From Anaerolineae bacterium (lineage in GTDB: Bacteria > Chloroflexota > Anaerolineae > Aggregatilineales > J027): a stretch of DNA of 64,000 nt. The position numbers and the translations under genes are program-made. The stretch lies in NCBI GenBank assembly GCA_008933735.1, contig WBUL01000008.1, positions 1-64,000 of the forward strand, read 5' to 3'. This document shows positions 35,181 through 45,371 of this stretch, in pieces. Position 1 is the first letter of the stretch; each line of letters starts with the position of its first letter. The notes beneath the pieces were generated by a model. It saw nothing but the letters and a program-made list of their open reading frames with translations, made no database searches and was not told the DNA's origin.

Positions 35181-37064
35181 ATGAAACAAATAAAAATCCT
35201 GTTCCTGTTTATCCTCTTGCTGTTAATCCCGGCAAGTTACCAGATGGTTAGTGCCCGCAGCCCCGTTTTTCAGCAGGACGGTCTTCCACCAGTAATCGTT
35301 ACTTTCACCAGCGAATTAAAAACAGTCACGGTGGCGGAAGCTGAAGCCGGAACGGTCACGACCAACCTGAGCTGGCAAACCTTTGGCGTCCGTGAAACGG
35401 ATGAGTTGCAGCTTTATGCCTATGAAATCAGTACATGGGTGCGGCTGGTCGATGAAAATGGCGAACCGCTTGCCCTTGAACCCAACAGTTCTGTTGCGGT
35501 TCCGGTGCGGCACCCCTTAAATTTCAACCCTCCCACCTATCGCCTGATTATCGTGGATGAATTTGACCAGTCTGTCAGTGAAAAGATTGTCACCATTCCC
35601 TATGCAGGCGAAGAAATCGAAGCTGCCGCCCAGCCAACACCGACAGGTACGACAACCACAACACCCCCACCTGTTACGGTCGTGGCGCAGCCGGAACTGC
35701 TGGCGTTTACTGCTGTTGAATCCAGCATTGCCGCTAATGACCTGGTATATGGTGACCCACGTATTAATGTCTCGTGGCAGGTGGCGAATCGCACCTCAAC
35801 GTCGAATCTTGTTTTTGAACAGGTTTTGCCGAATGGGACGAGCGTCAATGTAGAGCTTCCTCGTGGCAATTTATGGGTATCTTCAAGCGGGTCAGGTGCG
35901 ATCCGCCCCGTCTATCCAGAGGGTGATGACACCGTTGTGCTGAGGCTGCGCCTGGTGGATCTGGCAACCAATGAAACCCTGAGCGAAGCCGCCGCTGTCG
36001 TTGCGATTAGCGGCACAGTCAGCACCCCAACGCCGCGTCCTACACAGGCCCCACAGCCCACACAAGACCCCAATCAGGCACAGCAGCCCGCGCCTGCCAA
36101 CAGTGGTAACCCTGCGCCAGTGGTAGCAGCCGGTGCTGGCGGAGGCTACGAAATCGGCGGACATGTCAACGGGTATGGTTTTGTGAATGAAATGCGTTCG
36201 GCGGGCATGAGTTGGGTGAAAAAGCAGATACGCTGGCGGCGAGGGGAAGGCACAGGTGCTGCTGCGGGAGCCATCAGCGAAGCCCACGCCAACGGATTCA
36301 AGATATTGCTTGGTATTGTCGGCTTCCGTGAGGACATGGGCGACTTTGAAAATTACACCAATGAATTTGCCGCCTATTTAGGCCAGGTTGCCGCACTGGG
36401 GCCGGAGGCGATTGAAGTCTGGAACGAGCCAAACATTGACCGGGAATGGCCTGCCGGCACGATCAGCGGCGGTTCGTACACGCAGATGCTTGCAAAGGCC
36501 TACAATGCGATTAAAGCAAACAATTCCGGTGTCATGGTCATCAGTGGTGCGCCCGCGCCTACCGGATTTTTCGGCGGGTCATGTACAGCCAGTGGGTGCG
36601 ATGATAATGTCTTCCTGGCACAAATGGCGAATGCTGGTGCAGCACAATATATGGACTGTGTTGGTGCTCATTACAACGAAGGCATTATCAGCCCGGATAA
36701 TCGCAGCGGTGACCCACGCGGTGGGCATTACACGCGCTACTTCTGGGGCATGTTAGATCTGTACTACAATGCCTTCGGTGGATCGCGTAAGGTCTGCTGG
36801 ACGGAGTTGGGGTATCTGTCGCCGGAAGGCTATGGTCAGCTTCCGCCTGCGTTTGGCTGGGCAGGTGGTACAACCCTGGCACAGCACGCAGAATGGTTAG
36901 GCCGTGCTTCTCGTCTCTCGCGGGATAGTGGGCGAGTCCGTCTGATGATTATCTGGAATGTGGATTTCCGCAATTTTGGGGATGACCCGATGGGCGGTTA
37001 TGCGATTATCCGTCCCGATGGAAGCTGCCCTGCCTGCGGGCCGCTGGCAGCAAGCGTACAATAG
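35181..37064 (+). CDS. Secreted multi-domain protein with GH-like TIM barrel
   Basis: 627 residues. A signal peptide (about 1-25) is followed by two beta-rich domains joined by Thr/Pro linkers (about 150-165 and 278-312), then a barrel from about 320. The barrel has EVWNEPNID with E416 as acid/base and CWTELGY with E542 as nucleophile, the pattern of clan GH-A families such as GH39 and GH5. It likely cleaves or binds an extracellular polysaccharide. A promoter candidate precedes it; a PfkB gene follows. The exact GH family cannot be fixed by eye. Confidence 0.8.
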   Translation: MKQIKILFLFILLLLIPASYQMVSARSPVFQQDGLPPVIVTFTSELKTVTVAEAEAGTVTTNLSWQTFGVRETDELQLYAYEISTWVRLVDENGEPLALEPNSSVAVPVRHPLNFNPPTYRLIIVDEFDQSVSEKIVTIPYAGEEIEAAAQPTPTGTTTTTPPPVTVVAQPELLAFTAVESSIAANDLVYGDPRINVSWQVANRTSTSNLVFEQVLPNGTSVNVELPRGNLWVSSSGSGAIRPVYPEGDDTVVLRLRLVDLATNETLSEAAAVVAISGTVSTPTPRPTQAPQPTQDPNQAQQPAPANSGNPAPVVAAGAGGGYEIGGHVNGYGFVNEMRSAGMSWVKKQIRWRRGEGTGAAAGAISEAHANGFKILLGIVGFREDMGDFENYTNEFAAYLGQVAALGPEAIEVWNEPNIDREWPAGTISGGSYTQMLAKAYNAIKANNSGVMVISGAPAPTGFFGGSCTASGCDDNVFLAQMANAGAAQYMDCVGAHYNEGIISPDNRSGDPRGGHYTRYFWGMLDLYYNAFGGSRKVCWTELGYLSPEGYGQLPPAFGWAGGTTLAQHAEWLGRASRLSRDSGRVRLMIIWNVDFRNFGDDPMGGYAIIRPDGSCPACGPLAASVQ

Positions 37065-37147
37065 CGGACAGATCGGGGGGACGCGGGGCACAGGCTCCTC
37101 GTCCCTCTCTTGCGCCCTCTGATCTCCTTACATTATCCTTTTTGCCC

Positions 37148-38050
37148 ATGACAATCCTTGTTTCTGGCCTCATCAATATCGAAACGACGCTTAAAGTAGA
37201 TGGCTTTCCCATCAAATATAATCCGGTGAATTACCCTTTTTTCGGGGTAAACAGCACCGTCTCTGGGGTTGGATATAACATCGCCAAAGCGCTGACTGTG
37301 TTGGGGAATCATGTGCATTTTATGTCCCTGATCGGTCAGGATAACGCTGCTCAGACGGTCAAAATTGCCCTCCAGCAGGAGGGCATCCCCGACCAATACG
37401 TGCTGCAATTGCTGGAAAAAACCCCGCAGTCGGTCATCATCTATGACCCATCAGGCAGGCGGCAGATTCATGTTGACCTGAAGGACGTTCAGGAGCGCAC
37501 GTATCCACTTGAAATTTACGCCGAAGCCGTGCGGGACTGCTCGATAGTGGTACTGTGTAATATCAATTTCTCACGGTCCTTCCTCGCTCAAGCGAAACAG
37601 GCGGGTAAAATCGTAGCGACCGATGTCCATACGATTGCGGATCTGGAGGACGATTACAATCGCGATTACATGGCACATGCCGATATTCTTTTTATGAGCC
37701 ATGAGGCCCTGCCCTGCCCACCTCACGAATGGATCAAGCAGGTACAGAATCGGTTTGAAAACGATATTGTAGTGATAGGTCTTGGTGCGGACGGTGTACA
37801 GTTGGGGGTCAAAAAAGATCATTTCAACGAGCGCATTCCTGCCGTCAAAGTCCGCGAGGTTATCAATACCATTGGCGCGGGCGACGCTCTGTTTTCTGCC
37901 TTCATCCATGATTATCACAAAACCCGCGACCCTTATACCGCTATTCGTAAGGCGATTGTGTTTGCCGCGCATAAAATCGGGTCGGCAGGTGCGGCAGAGG
38001 GCTTTGTCAGCGAGGACGTTTTAGAATCGCTTTACGAGCACTTCTCCTGA
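37148..38050 (+). CDS. PfkB-family carbohydrate kinase
   Basis: 300 residues. The ribokinase fold shows ILVSGLINIETTLKVDGFPI, GVGYNIAKALTVLG with the substrate region, VVIGLGADGVQ and the C-terminal signature NTIGAGDALFSAF with the catalytic Asp. Substrates of the family include fructose, ribose, adenosine and others; the N-terminal sugar-binding residues are not diagnostic. ATG 37148 is used, with a TTG two codons earlier possible. It lies between two secreted glycosidase genes and ends 90 bases before a strong terminator. Confidence 0.88.
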   Translation: MTILVSGLINIETTLKVDGFPIKYNPVNYPFFGVNSTVSGVGYNIAKALTVLGNHVHFMSLIGQDNAAQTVKIALQQEGIPDQYVLQLLEKTPQSVIIYDPSGRRQIHVDLKDVQERTYPLEIYAEAVRDCSIVVLCNINFSRSFLAQAKQAGKIVATDVHTIADLEDDYNRDYMAHADILFMSHEALPCPPHEWIKQVQNRFENDIVVIGLGADGVQLGVKKDHFNERIPAVKVREVINTIGAGDALFSAFIHDYHKTRDPYTAIRKAIVFAAHKIGSAGAAEGFVSEDVLESLYEHFS

Positions 38051-38144
38051 AATCCAATCCAAAATCACTTTCGACCCCGTTTAAAGAACAAACAGGGTTC
38101 TAATCAGCCTAGAGGATATGACATCCTCGCTCCCTTCTGTGTGG

Positions 38145-38172
38145 CCTGTGGGAAACCGCAGGTTTTTGTTTC
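38145..38172 (+). terminator. Rho-independent terminator after the PfkB gene
   Basis: CCTGTGG (38145-38151) pairs with CCGCAGG (38156-38162, one G-T pair) over a GAAA tetraloop and is followed by TTTTTGTTT. A smaller hairpin, GAGGAT/ATCCTC, lies just upstream at 38112-38128. Confidence 0.8.
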
Positions 38173-38228
38173 TAAATCGTTTTAGAGCGATAATTTTTCC
38201 ATAGGAGAGCTATTTAAGGATCTTGCCA

Positions 38229-41216
38229 ATGCGTCAATTGTTGGTACTTACCTTGTTAATAACGTTGTTCAGCTTTGCGATGCCAACTCAAGCGCAGCAG
38301 AATAATCCCATTCTCTATGTTGCCCTCATCTGGCATCAACACCAGCCTGTGTACTTCAAAGACCCGGAAACCAATGTCTATATTCGTCCCTGGGTGCGTG
38401 TCCACGCCACTAAGGATTATCTTGACATGGCGGCGATGCTGCAAAATTATCCCGACATCAAAGCCACCTTTAATATCACGCCAAGTCTGATTCGCCAGTT
38501 GGATGATCTTTCCAGCGGCACAAAAGATTTGTATCAGGTCATGGCCGAAATTCCTGCTGACCAGTTAAGCGATTCCGACAAGCAGTTTATTGCCGAGCGT
38601 TTTTTTGATACGAACCAGCGCATTATTAGGCGTTTCCCTCGCTATCAGGAGCTGGCGAATCAGCGCGACGAAATGGGTGTTGATGGTGTCGTTGCAGACT
38701 GGACAGCAGATGATTTTCGTGACCTGCAAATCCTGTTTAACCTTGCCTGGACAGACCCGGATTGGCTGGCGCAGGAACCCCTGCTAAGTCTGGCTCAGAA
38801 AGAGCAGGGTTATACCGAGGAAGATAAGGCGGTTCTGTTTGCGGAACATTTACGGATTGTACAGGAAGTGATTCCGTTCCATGCCGAAATGCAGCAGACC
38901 GGCCAAATTGAAGTCACCATGACTCCGTTTGCTCACCCGATCCTGCCGCTGCTGGTCGATAGTAATGTGGCGGCGGTGGGAATGCCTGATGAGGATTTGC
39001 CGGAGCGTTTTACCTTTGGTCAGGATGCGGTCGCGCAGGTCGAACTTGGCGTAAAACTGTATGAGGAGCATTTCGGTGCCCAACCGCGCGGCATGTGGCC
39101 TGCGGAGGGGTCAGTTTCGCCAGGGGTGATCCAGATGATTGCCAATCAGGACATCCAATGGATTGCCACCGACGAAGAAATCCTCGCCCGAAGCCTGGAA
39201 GGTTTTGACGGTTTTACGCGCAACAGTCAGGATACGGTGCAGCAGGCCGATGTCATGTACCAACCCTACCTGGCAACAGGTGGACGCGGCGGCCAGGTAG
39301 CAGTATTTTTCCGTGACCACCTGATTTCGGATAAGGTTGGCTTTGAATATTCAGGCATGACTGGTCAGGAAGCCGCCGATGATTTCTTGCAGCGCCTTGA
39401 GAACATCCGCCAGCGGTTGATTGAAGAAGGCGCGGAAGGCCCGCATGTGGTAACCGTCCTGCTGGATGGTGAAAATGCCTGGGAATACTACGACAACGAT
39501 GGCAAGGCATTTTTGAACGGCATGTACCAGGGTTTGTCCGACTCCGAGACATTAGTCACGGTTACCCCATCAGAATATCTGGCGATGACTGGAACTCCGC
39601 AAGCATTAGATGAACTCTGGCCGGGCTCGTGGATCAACCCGACCTTCAACACCTGGATTGGTGAAGAAGAGGAAAATCTGGCGTGGACGTATCTGCTGCA
39701 AATGCGTCAGGATGTGCAGGAAGCCTCAAAGGAACTTGACGAGGCAGTATTAGCACAGGTCATGGAATTGGTGTATATCGCCGAAGGCTCAGATTGGTTC
39801 TGGTGGTACGGTGCTGACCAGAATTCCGGTCTCGATTCATCATTTGATGAACAGTTCCGCCTTTATCTGGAACAGATTTATCTGCTGTTAGGTAAAGAGG
39901 TTCCCAATTTTGTGTCCGTGCCTATTATCCCACAGGCGGCAGTGGAACCTACCCGCCCCTTCATCGCATCATTTTCCCCAGTTATTGATGGAGTCGCCGG
40001 TCCGGACGAATGGAAGGACGCCGGATTTTACGACTTGGGGGACGCTGCGGGTTTCTACTATGGATTTGACGACAACAATCTGTACCTGCGCCTCGAAGGT
40101 GTGACGGGCGATACCGTTAGCTTCTATGTGCGCGGGCCCGATCCCGGTGATTCCAATGCCTATCCACGCGGCGAGGAGGATAATCTGCCACTAATCGGAT
40201 TTGGGGCGAAACGGTTGATCGAGGTGGCTGGCCTGAGCAGCAATACCCCTGCGGTCACCTCCTATATGCCCGATGGAGACGGCGGTTGGCAGGCTCTTGA
40301 TTCCAGCAGCATCATCATGGAATCCAGTGGAGAACTGCTGGAATTGGCCGCGCCATTAGGGGGGGTGTCGGAGACGGCACGCGGTGGCGACAGATTGAAT
40401 ATTCGTATTCTGGTAGACAATACCACATTGTATCCATCTGAGGGGCCTGTTCTGGCGACTCTGCCCGATCAGGCGGTGCCGAATGTGTTCTTGCAGGTCG
40501 AGGATCCTGCCGGGGATGATTATGGCCCTGGCACCTATACCTATCCTACGGATGCCGTATTCCGCCCTGCTGCTTATGATGCTGTCGGGTTCACGGTGGG
40601 TTACGATGACGAAGAGGTGATTTTCCAGGTGAATCTGCGTGGGCCGCTGGTTAATGACTGGGGCGCACCCAACGGGATGGGCATCCTCACACTGGATATT
40701 TATATTGACGTGGACGGGGCGGAAAACGGTGCCAGACTCCTGCTTCCTGGGCGCAACGCCGCGCTCACCTCAGAATATGCATGGGATTATGCGATTTTTG
40801 CGGAGGGCTGGACACCGGATATTTACGTTCCGACCGATGAAGGCCCGGTTGTTGCTGAAAACAGTAATCTGACCATCATTACCAATCCGGGGCAGCGTCG
40901 TGTCACCATCCGTGTTCCGCGCAGCGTCCTGTCCGGTGACCCGGCGGCATGGTCATATGCGGTGACAGTTGCCAGCCAGGAAGGTTTCCCGGCGGCGGGG
41001 GTGCTCCGTATCCGTGATGTAGAAGCCGAGTCCTCACAGTGGCGGCTTGGAGGCGGCACGGGCGCAATCAACCAGACCCGCCTGCTGGACATCATCTGGC
41101 CTCCAGGGAACATCCCAGACCAGACCGAACTGCTGGGTTCCTACCCTGAGGTTGCAGGGCCACTGGATGTCCTGCTGCCGGACGACTTTCCACAAGTTCC
41201 TATGATAAAAGGGTAA
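38229..41216 (+). CDS. Secreted GH57 glycoside hydrolase with C-terminal binding domains
   Basis: 995 residues with a signal peptide cut near AQA-QQN. The GH57 domain begins VALIWHQHQPVYF; GMWPAEGS with E293 is the likely nucleophile and LLDGENAWEYY with D413 the acid. Residues about 575-995 are two beta-sandwich regions, one starting PVIDGVAGPDEWKDAG and reading FYYGFDDNNLYLRLEG, resembling glucodextranase-type or DOMON-like sugar-binding domains. It probably degrades or debranches an alpha-glucan outside the cell. AAGGA precedes the ATG at 38229. A strong terminator follows. Family membership is clear; the substrate is inferred. Confidence 0.92.
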   Translation: MRQLLVLTLLITLFSFAMPTQAQQNNPILYVALIWHQHQPVYFKDPETNVYIRPWVRVHATKDYLDMAAMLQNYPDIKATFNITPSLIRQLDDLSSGTKDLYQVMAEIPADQLSDSDKQFIAERFFDTNQRIIRRFPRYQELANQRDEMGVDGVVADWTADDFRDLQILFNLAWTDPDWLAQEPLLSLAQKEQGYTEEDKAVLFAEHLRIVQEVIPFHAEMQQTGQIEVTMTPFAHPILPLLVDSNVAAVGMPDEDLPERFTFGQDAVAQVELGVKLYEEHFGAQPRGMWPAEGSVSPGVIQMIANQDIQWIATDEEILARSLEGFDGFTRNSQDTVQQADVMYQPYLATGGRGGQVAVFFRDHLISDKVGFEYSGMTGQEAADDFLQRLENIRQRLIEEGAEGPHVVTVLLDGENAWEYYDNDGKAFLNGMYQGLSDSETLVTVTPSEYLAMTGTPQALDELWPGSWINPTFNTWIGEEEENLAWTYLLQMRQDVQEASKELDEAVLAQVMELVYIAEGSDWFWWYGADQNSGLDSSFDEQFRLYLEQIYLLLGKEVPNFVSVPIIPQAAVEPTRPFIASFSPVIDGVAGPDEWKDAGFYDLGDAAGFYYGFDDNNLYLRLEGVTGDTVSFYVRGPDPGDSNAYPRGEEDNLPLIGFGAKRLIEVAGLSSNTPAVTSYMPDGDGGWQALDSSSIIMESSGELLELAAPLGGVSETARGGDRLNIRILVDNTTLYPSEGPVLATLPDQAVPNVFLQVEDPAGDDYGPGTYTYPTDAVFRPAAYDAVGFTVGYDDEEVIFQVNLRGPLVNDWGAPNGMGILTLDIYIDVDGAENGARLLLPGRNAALTSEYAWDYAIFAEGWTPDIYVPTDEGPVVAENSNLTIITNPGQRRVTIRVPRSVLSGDPAAWSYAVTVASQEGFPAAGVLRIRDVEAESSQWRLGGGTGAINQTRLLDIIWPPGNIPDQTELLGSYPEVAGPLDVLLPDDFPQVPMIKG

Positions 41217-41227
41217 AGAGATTGCAG

Positions 41228-41254
41228 ACGAGGCTGCGGCCTCGTTTTCCTTTT
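41228..41254 (+). terminator. Rho-independent terminator after the GH57 gene
   Basis: ACGAGGC (41228-41234) and GCCTCGT (41239-41245) form a perfect seven-pair stem over a TGCG loop, followed by TTTTCCTTTT. It separates the GH57 gene from the histidine kinase. Confidence 0.9.
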
Positions 41255-41316
41255 AAAACGGACGTAAGTTTTCTTATACAATGGGAATACATCCCGGAGT
41301 AGATTTTGGACAGCCC

Positions 41317-44300
41317 ATGCAGCGCCTGATTAGAGCCCTTTTTGACCTTACGCCCTATGACAGTCCCATAGAACACAGCCGCGCCCGTGTTGTGTATTTA
41401 ATCACGATGATACAGGCCGTTGGTTACAGTCTTTATGCCCTGATAGAGGTGCCGCCGGAACACGTGAGTTTGTTAGAAAGAACCCTGGATAATCCAGCAT
41501 ATTTTATCCTGATGGGCACTTTTTACGCCGCCGCTTTCTCAGGTATCTGGCTGACACGCAGGGGGAAACTTTTTGAGGGCGGGCTGGCACTGATTGTTAT
41601 GTGGTATACCAGCGCGATTCTGGCATCAGCAGTATCGCAAAAGGTGAGTTCACCGGTGGATGGATTCGCCTTTATTGCCTTTGTACTGCTGACGGGTCTC
41701 TTGTTAAATGAACGCAGCCTGTTCATCGCGGTTCCAGTGGCGATTATCACCCTTGCCGCTGGAATACTTTCCCGCGAGACCGCAGAGTTCACCGGATTTC
41801 AAAACCGCTACGACTTTGTGATGATCAGCTTACAGATTCTTGTTGCCGGGGCAGCGACGTATTTTGTGCAGCACCATGCACGTCTGCACCGTGATGAAGG
41901 GTCATCAGAAGCCCTGAAAAGCCGCTTCAAGCTGGCACAGATGACCACGCGGGTCACCCAGCAGATTTCCCGCCGCACGTTGCTCTCCGAGGTGCTGACT
42001 GAAGCGGTTGAGCAGATCCGCCAGCAGTATCCAACCATTTACCATGTCCAGATTTTTTTGATTAACAACACAGACGAGGCAAAACTGGTCGCCAGCACAG
42101 GGGAAGTCGGCAGAATATTGGTTGAGCGCCATCATACGCTCAAAATCGGGGAACGCAGCGTGGTTGGTCAGGCGGCGGCCCATGGAAAAACCATTTTTGC
42201 CTGGGCTGATGCGCCGGATACCGTGCATCGGCCTAACGAACTGCTGCCAGAAACCAGATCCGAAGCCGCGTTTCCCCTCCAGATTGGCGAAACAGTCATC
42301 GGCGTGCTGGATTTGCAGAGCAAAAAACACGATGCCTTCCAACCGATTTACACTCCTATTTTTCAGTCGCTGGCGGAAAGCCTCGCCATTGCCATTGAAA
42401 ATGCCCGCCTGTATGAGCATGAACAAAAGCGGCGCAAAATCGCGGCGGCACTGGCAGAAATTGCCCAGACGGTCAACGCCTCGTTAGAAGTTGATGAAAT
42501 TCTGGCGCTCGCGCTCAAACGGGCTGGCGAAGTAATCACATACGATACGGCATCGATCTGGCTGCTCAAAGAACAAACGATGACCCTGGTTGCCAGCAGC
42601 GGGTTTACCGCCAACGAAGGGCTGAAAGGCATTGCGGTCAATATTAAAAAGCCCAATCTGGGCTTACTGGTCTTGCAGACCCAAAAAACCCGTATCATCG
42701 GCGATGTGCAGCAAATTCCCGAATGGAACGCTCATATGGAAAACTTCGAGGGTCGTGATTCGATACGCAGTTGGATTGGTGCGCCGCTGGTGGTACGGGG
42801 TAAGAGTCTGGGGCTGCTGACTTTCGATAAACGGTATGATGATCATTTTTACAGCGAAGAGGATGGTACGAACGCCCAGCTTTTCGCAGAGCAGATTGCG
42901 ACCGCCATTTTTAACGCCCAGCTTTACCAGCAGACACTGGCATACGCTCAAAAAATGGAGCAGGCACGCCACGCTGCCGAAGCCGCGAGCCGCGCAAAGA
43001 GCACATTCCTGGCGAATATGAGCCACGAACTTCGCACCCCGCTAAATGCAATTATTGGCTACACTAACCTGCTGCTGTCAGGTATTTATGGAGAAGTCAA
43101 TGAGAAACAAAAAGACCGGCTGACCCGCGTAATGGGCAGCGGGCAGCATTTACTGGGTATTATTAGCGATGTGCTTGACCTGAGCAAAATCGAAGCGGGC
43201 AAAATGGAAGTGTATCTGGAGAACTTTCAGATCAACGACATGCTCAATGCCATCATGGAGTCGGTGAACCTAATGGCGGAGAAAAACAATAACCAGCTTA
43301 TTGTGGAATGTGCTCCGGAACTTGGCATGATGTATTCGGATGTGGTCAAGCTGCGCCAGATTCTGTATAACCTCCTGAGCAACGCGGCGAAATTTACCAG
43401 AGATGGCACTATTACCTTTAAAGCCTTTCCCGATCCGGAGAATAAAGATACGTTGTATTTCGAGGTCAAGGATACAGGCATCGGCATGAATTCCGAACAG
43501 CTAGCCAGGATTTTTGACGAATTTTCGCAGGCGGACTCGTCCACCACCCGCGAATTTGGGGGGACAGGATTGGGGTTGGCAATTACACGACGCTTCTGCT
43601 GGATTTTGGGCGGGGACATTTCCGTCAAAAGTGAACCGGGTGCAGGTTCAACGTTCGTAGTCATGCTTCCGCGCCGTGTGAATGCCGACAAAGTCACGCA
43701 GGTTGAACCTATGGCAACGACAAGCGAAATGCCACTTCCACCGCGCTTGAGTACCATCCTGACCATTGACGATGACCCAACTGTTGGTCATCTGCTCAAG
43801 GATTATCTGGAAAAAGATGGTTTCCAGGTTGTGGTTGCCACCAGTGGGGTTCAGGGCTTGCAGCTTGCACGAGAAATCCGTCCCGCCCTCATTACCATTG
43901 ATGTGATGATGCCGGAAATGGATGGGTGGGAAGTATTGAACGCGCTGAAGTCCGACGCAGAACTGGCCCACATTCCCGTGATTATGCTGACCATCGTAGA
44001 TGACAAAAATAAGGGATATACGCTGGGTGCGTCCGATTACATCACCAAGCCCATTAACTGGCAGCAGTTGAGCAATATCCTGAGTAAATACAACTGCGAA
44101 AGTCCACCCTGCCCGGTGCTGATTGTAGAAGATGACACCTCAACGCGGCAGTTAATCCGGGATGCCTTGGAAGCCGATGGATGGACGGTTGCAGAGGCGG
44201 CCAACGGGCACAGTGGATTAAAAGAAGTGCAGAAAAATCGTCCGGCTCTCATTTTGCTGGATTTGATGATGCCGGAAATGGATGGATTTACTTTTCTACA

Positions 44301-44508
44301 AAAACTGCGCGAAAATACACATTGGCAGCACATCCCGGTGGTGGTCGTTACCGCGATGGAGCTGACACCTGAAGATCGTGAAAAACTCAATGGATCGGTC
44401 TACAAAATTTTGCAAAAGGGGGTCTACCAGCGTGACCAACTGCTGAGAGAGGTGCGCCAGCAGGTCAACATCCGTGTTCGTCATCAATTGAAAGCAGGGT
44501 CTTTATGA
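41317..44508 (+). CDS. Hybrid sensor histidine kinase, GAF-GAF-HK-REC-REC
   Basis: 1063 residues from ATG 41317. Five to six N-terminal membrane helices (to about 180) lead to two GAF domains (about 215-375 and 390-550), then [14 protein letters not shown] with the phosphohistidine at residue 570, an HATPase ([24 protein letters not shown]), and two receivers with aspartates at about 862 and 982, each in DVMMPEMDG- or DLMMPEMDG-like contexts. There is no Hpt domain. A -10-like TATACA at 41275-41280 would put the start of transcription beyond the earlier ATG at 41281, and GGA six bases before ATG 41317 supports the shorter form. The signal is unknown. Confidence 0.92.
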   Translation: MQRLIRALFDLTPYDSPIEHSRARVVYLITMIQAVGYSLYALIEVPPEHVSLLERTLDNPAYFILMGTFYAAAFSGIWLTRRGKLFEGGLALIVMWYTSAILASAVSQKVSSPVDGFAFIAFVLLTGLLLNERSLFIAVPVAIITLAAGILSRETAEFTGFQNRYDFVMISLQILVAGAATYFVQHHARLHRDEGSSEALKSRFKLAQMTTRVTQQISRRTLLSEVLTEAVEQIRQQYPTIYHVQIFLINNTDEAKLVASTGEVGRILVERHHTLKIGERSVVGQAAAHGKTIFAWADAPDTVHRPNELLPETRSEAAFPLQIGETVIGVLDLQSKKHDAFQPIYTPIFQSLAESLAIAIENARLYEHEQKRRKIAAALAEIAQTVNASLEVDEILALALKRAGEVITYDTASIWLLKEQTMTLVASSGFTANEGLKGIAVNIKKPNLGLLVLQTQKTRIIGDVQQIPEWNAHMENFEGRDSIRSWIGAPLVVRGKSLGLLTFDKRYDDHFYSEEDGTNAQLFAEQIATAIFNAQLYQQTLAYAQKMEQARHAAEAASRAKSTFLANMSHELRTPLNAIIGYTNLLLSGIYGEVNEKQKDRLTRVMGSGQHLLGIISDVLDLSKIEAGKMEVYLENFQINDMLNAIMESVNLMAEKNNNQLIVECAPELGMMYSDVVKLRQILYNLLSNAAKFTRDGTITFKAFPDPENKDTLYFEVKDTGIGMNSEQLARIFDEFSQADSSTTREFGGTGLGLAITRRFCWILGGDISVKSEPGAGSTFVVMLPRRVNADKVTQVEPMATTSEMPLPPRLSTILTIDDDPTVGHLLKDYLEKDGFQVVVATSGVQGLQLAREIRPALITIDVMMPEMDGWEVLNALKSDAELAHIPVIMLTIVDDKNKGYTLGASDYITKPINWQQLSNILSKYNCESPPCPVLIVEDDTSTRQLIRDALEADGWTVAEAANGHSGLKEVQKNRPALILLDLMMPEMDGFTFLQKLRENTHWQHIPVVVVTAMELTPEDREKLNGSVYKILQKGVYQRDQLLREVRQQVNIRVRHQLKAGSL

Positions 44509-45305
44509 GCCATATTCCCGCCAATATTGAACGCTGGTCAGGTTTTAGCGGCCTGTATGATGATTATCGACCCGCGCCCCCTACTGTTTATATGGACATT
44601 CTAACGCACTATACCGGGATGGAAAGACCCGGTCTTGTGGTGGATATTGGCTGTGGGACAGGACTTTCGACACGCATCTGGGCTGAGCGAGCTGACCAGA
44701 TCATCGGGGTTGAGCCCAGCGAAGATATGCGCGGGATCGCGGAAAACCGTACCCAGGCCATCAATATTCACTACCAGGCCGGATTTTCTTCTGCAACGGG
44801 CTTGCCAGATGCTTGCGCGGACATTGTGACTATTTCGCAGGCGCTCCATTGGATGCAGCCTGAACCCACCTTTCAGGAAGTCGCCCGCATTTTGCGACCA
44901 GGGGGCGTTTTTGCAGCAGTGGACTGCGATTGGCCGCCCACGATTCACCCGGATGTGGAAATGGCTTATAACGACTGTATGAAGAAATCACGAGAAATTG
45001 AAAAGCAGTTCAACGATGCCCCCCAGGTTATCTATTTCCCAAAAGAAGCGCATTTGCAAAATATCCGTGCCAGTGGGCGGTTTCGCTATGTGAGAGAAGT
45101 GGTGCTGCACAGTCTTGAAGCTGGGGATGCTGAACGGATTGTTGGTTTAGCCGTCAGCCAGGGCCATGTTGCAACCGCGCTGAAGCATGGTCACAGCCGC
45201 GCGGATCTCGGTTTGGAACACCTGCGTGAGGTCGCGCAAAAAGTCATGGGGAATCAATCAATCCCCTGGTATTTTAACTACCGGGTGCGCGTCGGCATCA
45301 TGTAA
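44505..45305 (+). CDS. Class I SAM-dependent methyltransferase
   Basis: 266 residues of the UbiE/trans-aconitate methyltransferase type. Motif I is [16 protein letters not shown], then [32 protein letters not shown] and [14 protein letters not shown]. The ATG overlaps the histidine kinase stop by four bases (ATGA), so it is coupled to a sensor, which is unusual for this enzyme class. It may be part of the same response; the methyl acceptor is unknown. Confidence 0.88.
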   Translation: MSHIPANIERWSGFSGLYDDYRPAPPTVYMDILTHYTGMERPGLVVDIGCGTGLSTRIWAERADQIIGVEPSEDMRGIAENRTQAINIHYQAGFSSATGLPDACADIVTISQALHWMQPEPTFQEVARILRPGGVFAAVDCDWPPTIHPDVEMAYNDCMKKSREIEKQFNDAPQVIYFPKEAHLQNIRASGRFRYVREVVLHSLEAGDAERIVGLAVSQGHVATALKHGHSRADLGLEHLREVAQKVMGNQSIPWYFNYRVRVGIM

Positions 45306-45371
45306 AAAAGGTTTAAAAGACCTCTGAACAGCTTTTTACCCTCTCAAGCTACACTATGGATGTCATAGAAA

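Noticed and set aside
45302-45345. Terminator after the methyltransferase at 45305
   Set aside because: Only AGGT/ACCT pairing with scattered A and T runs; too weak to call.
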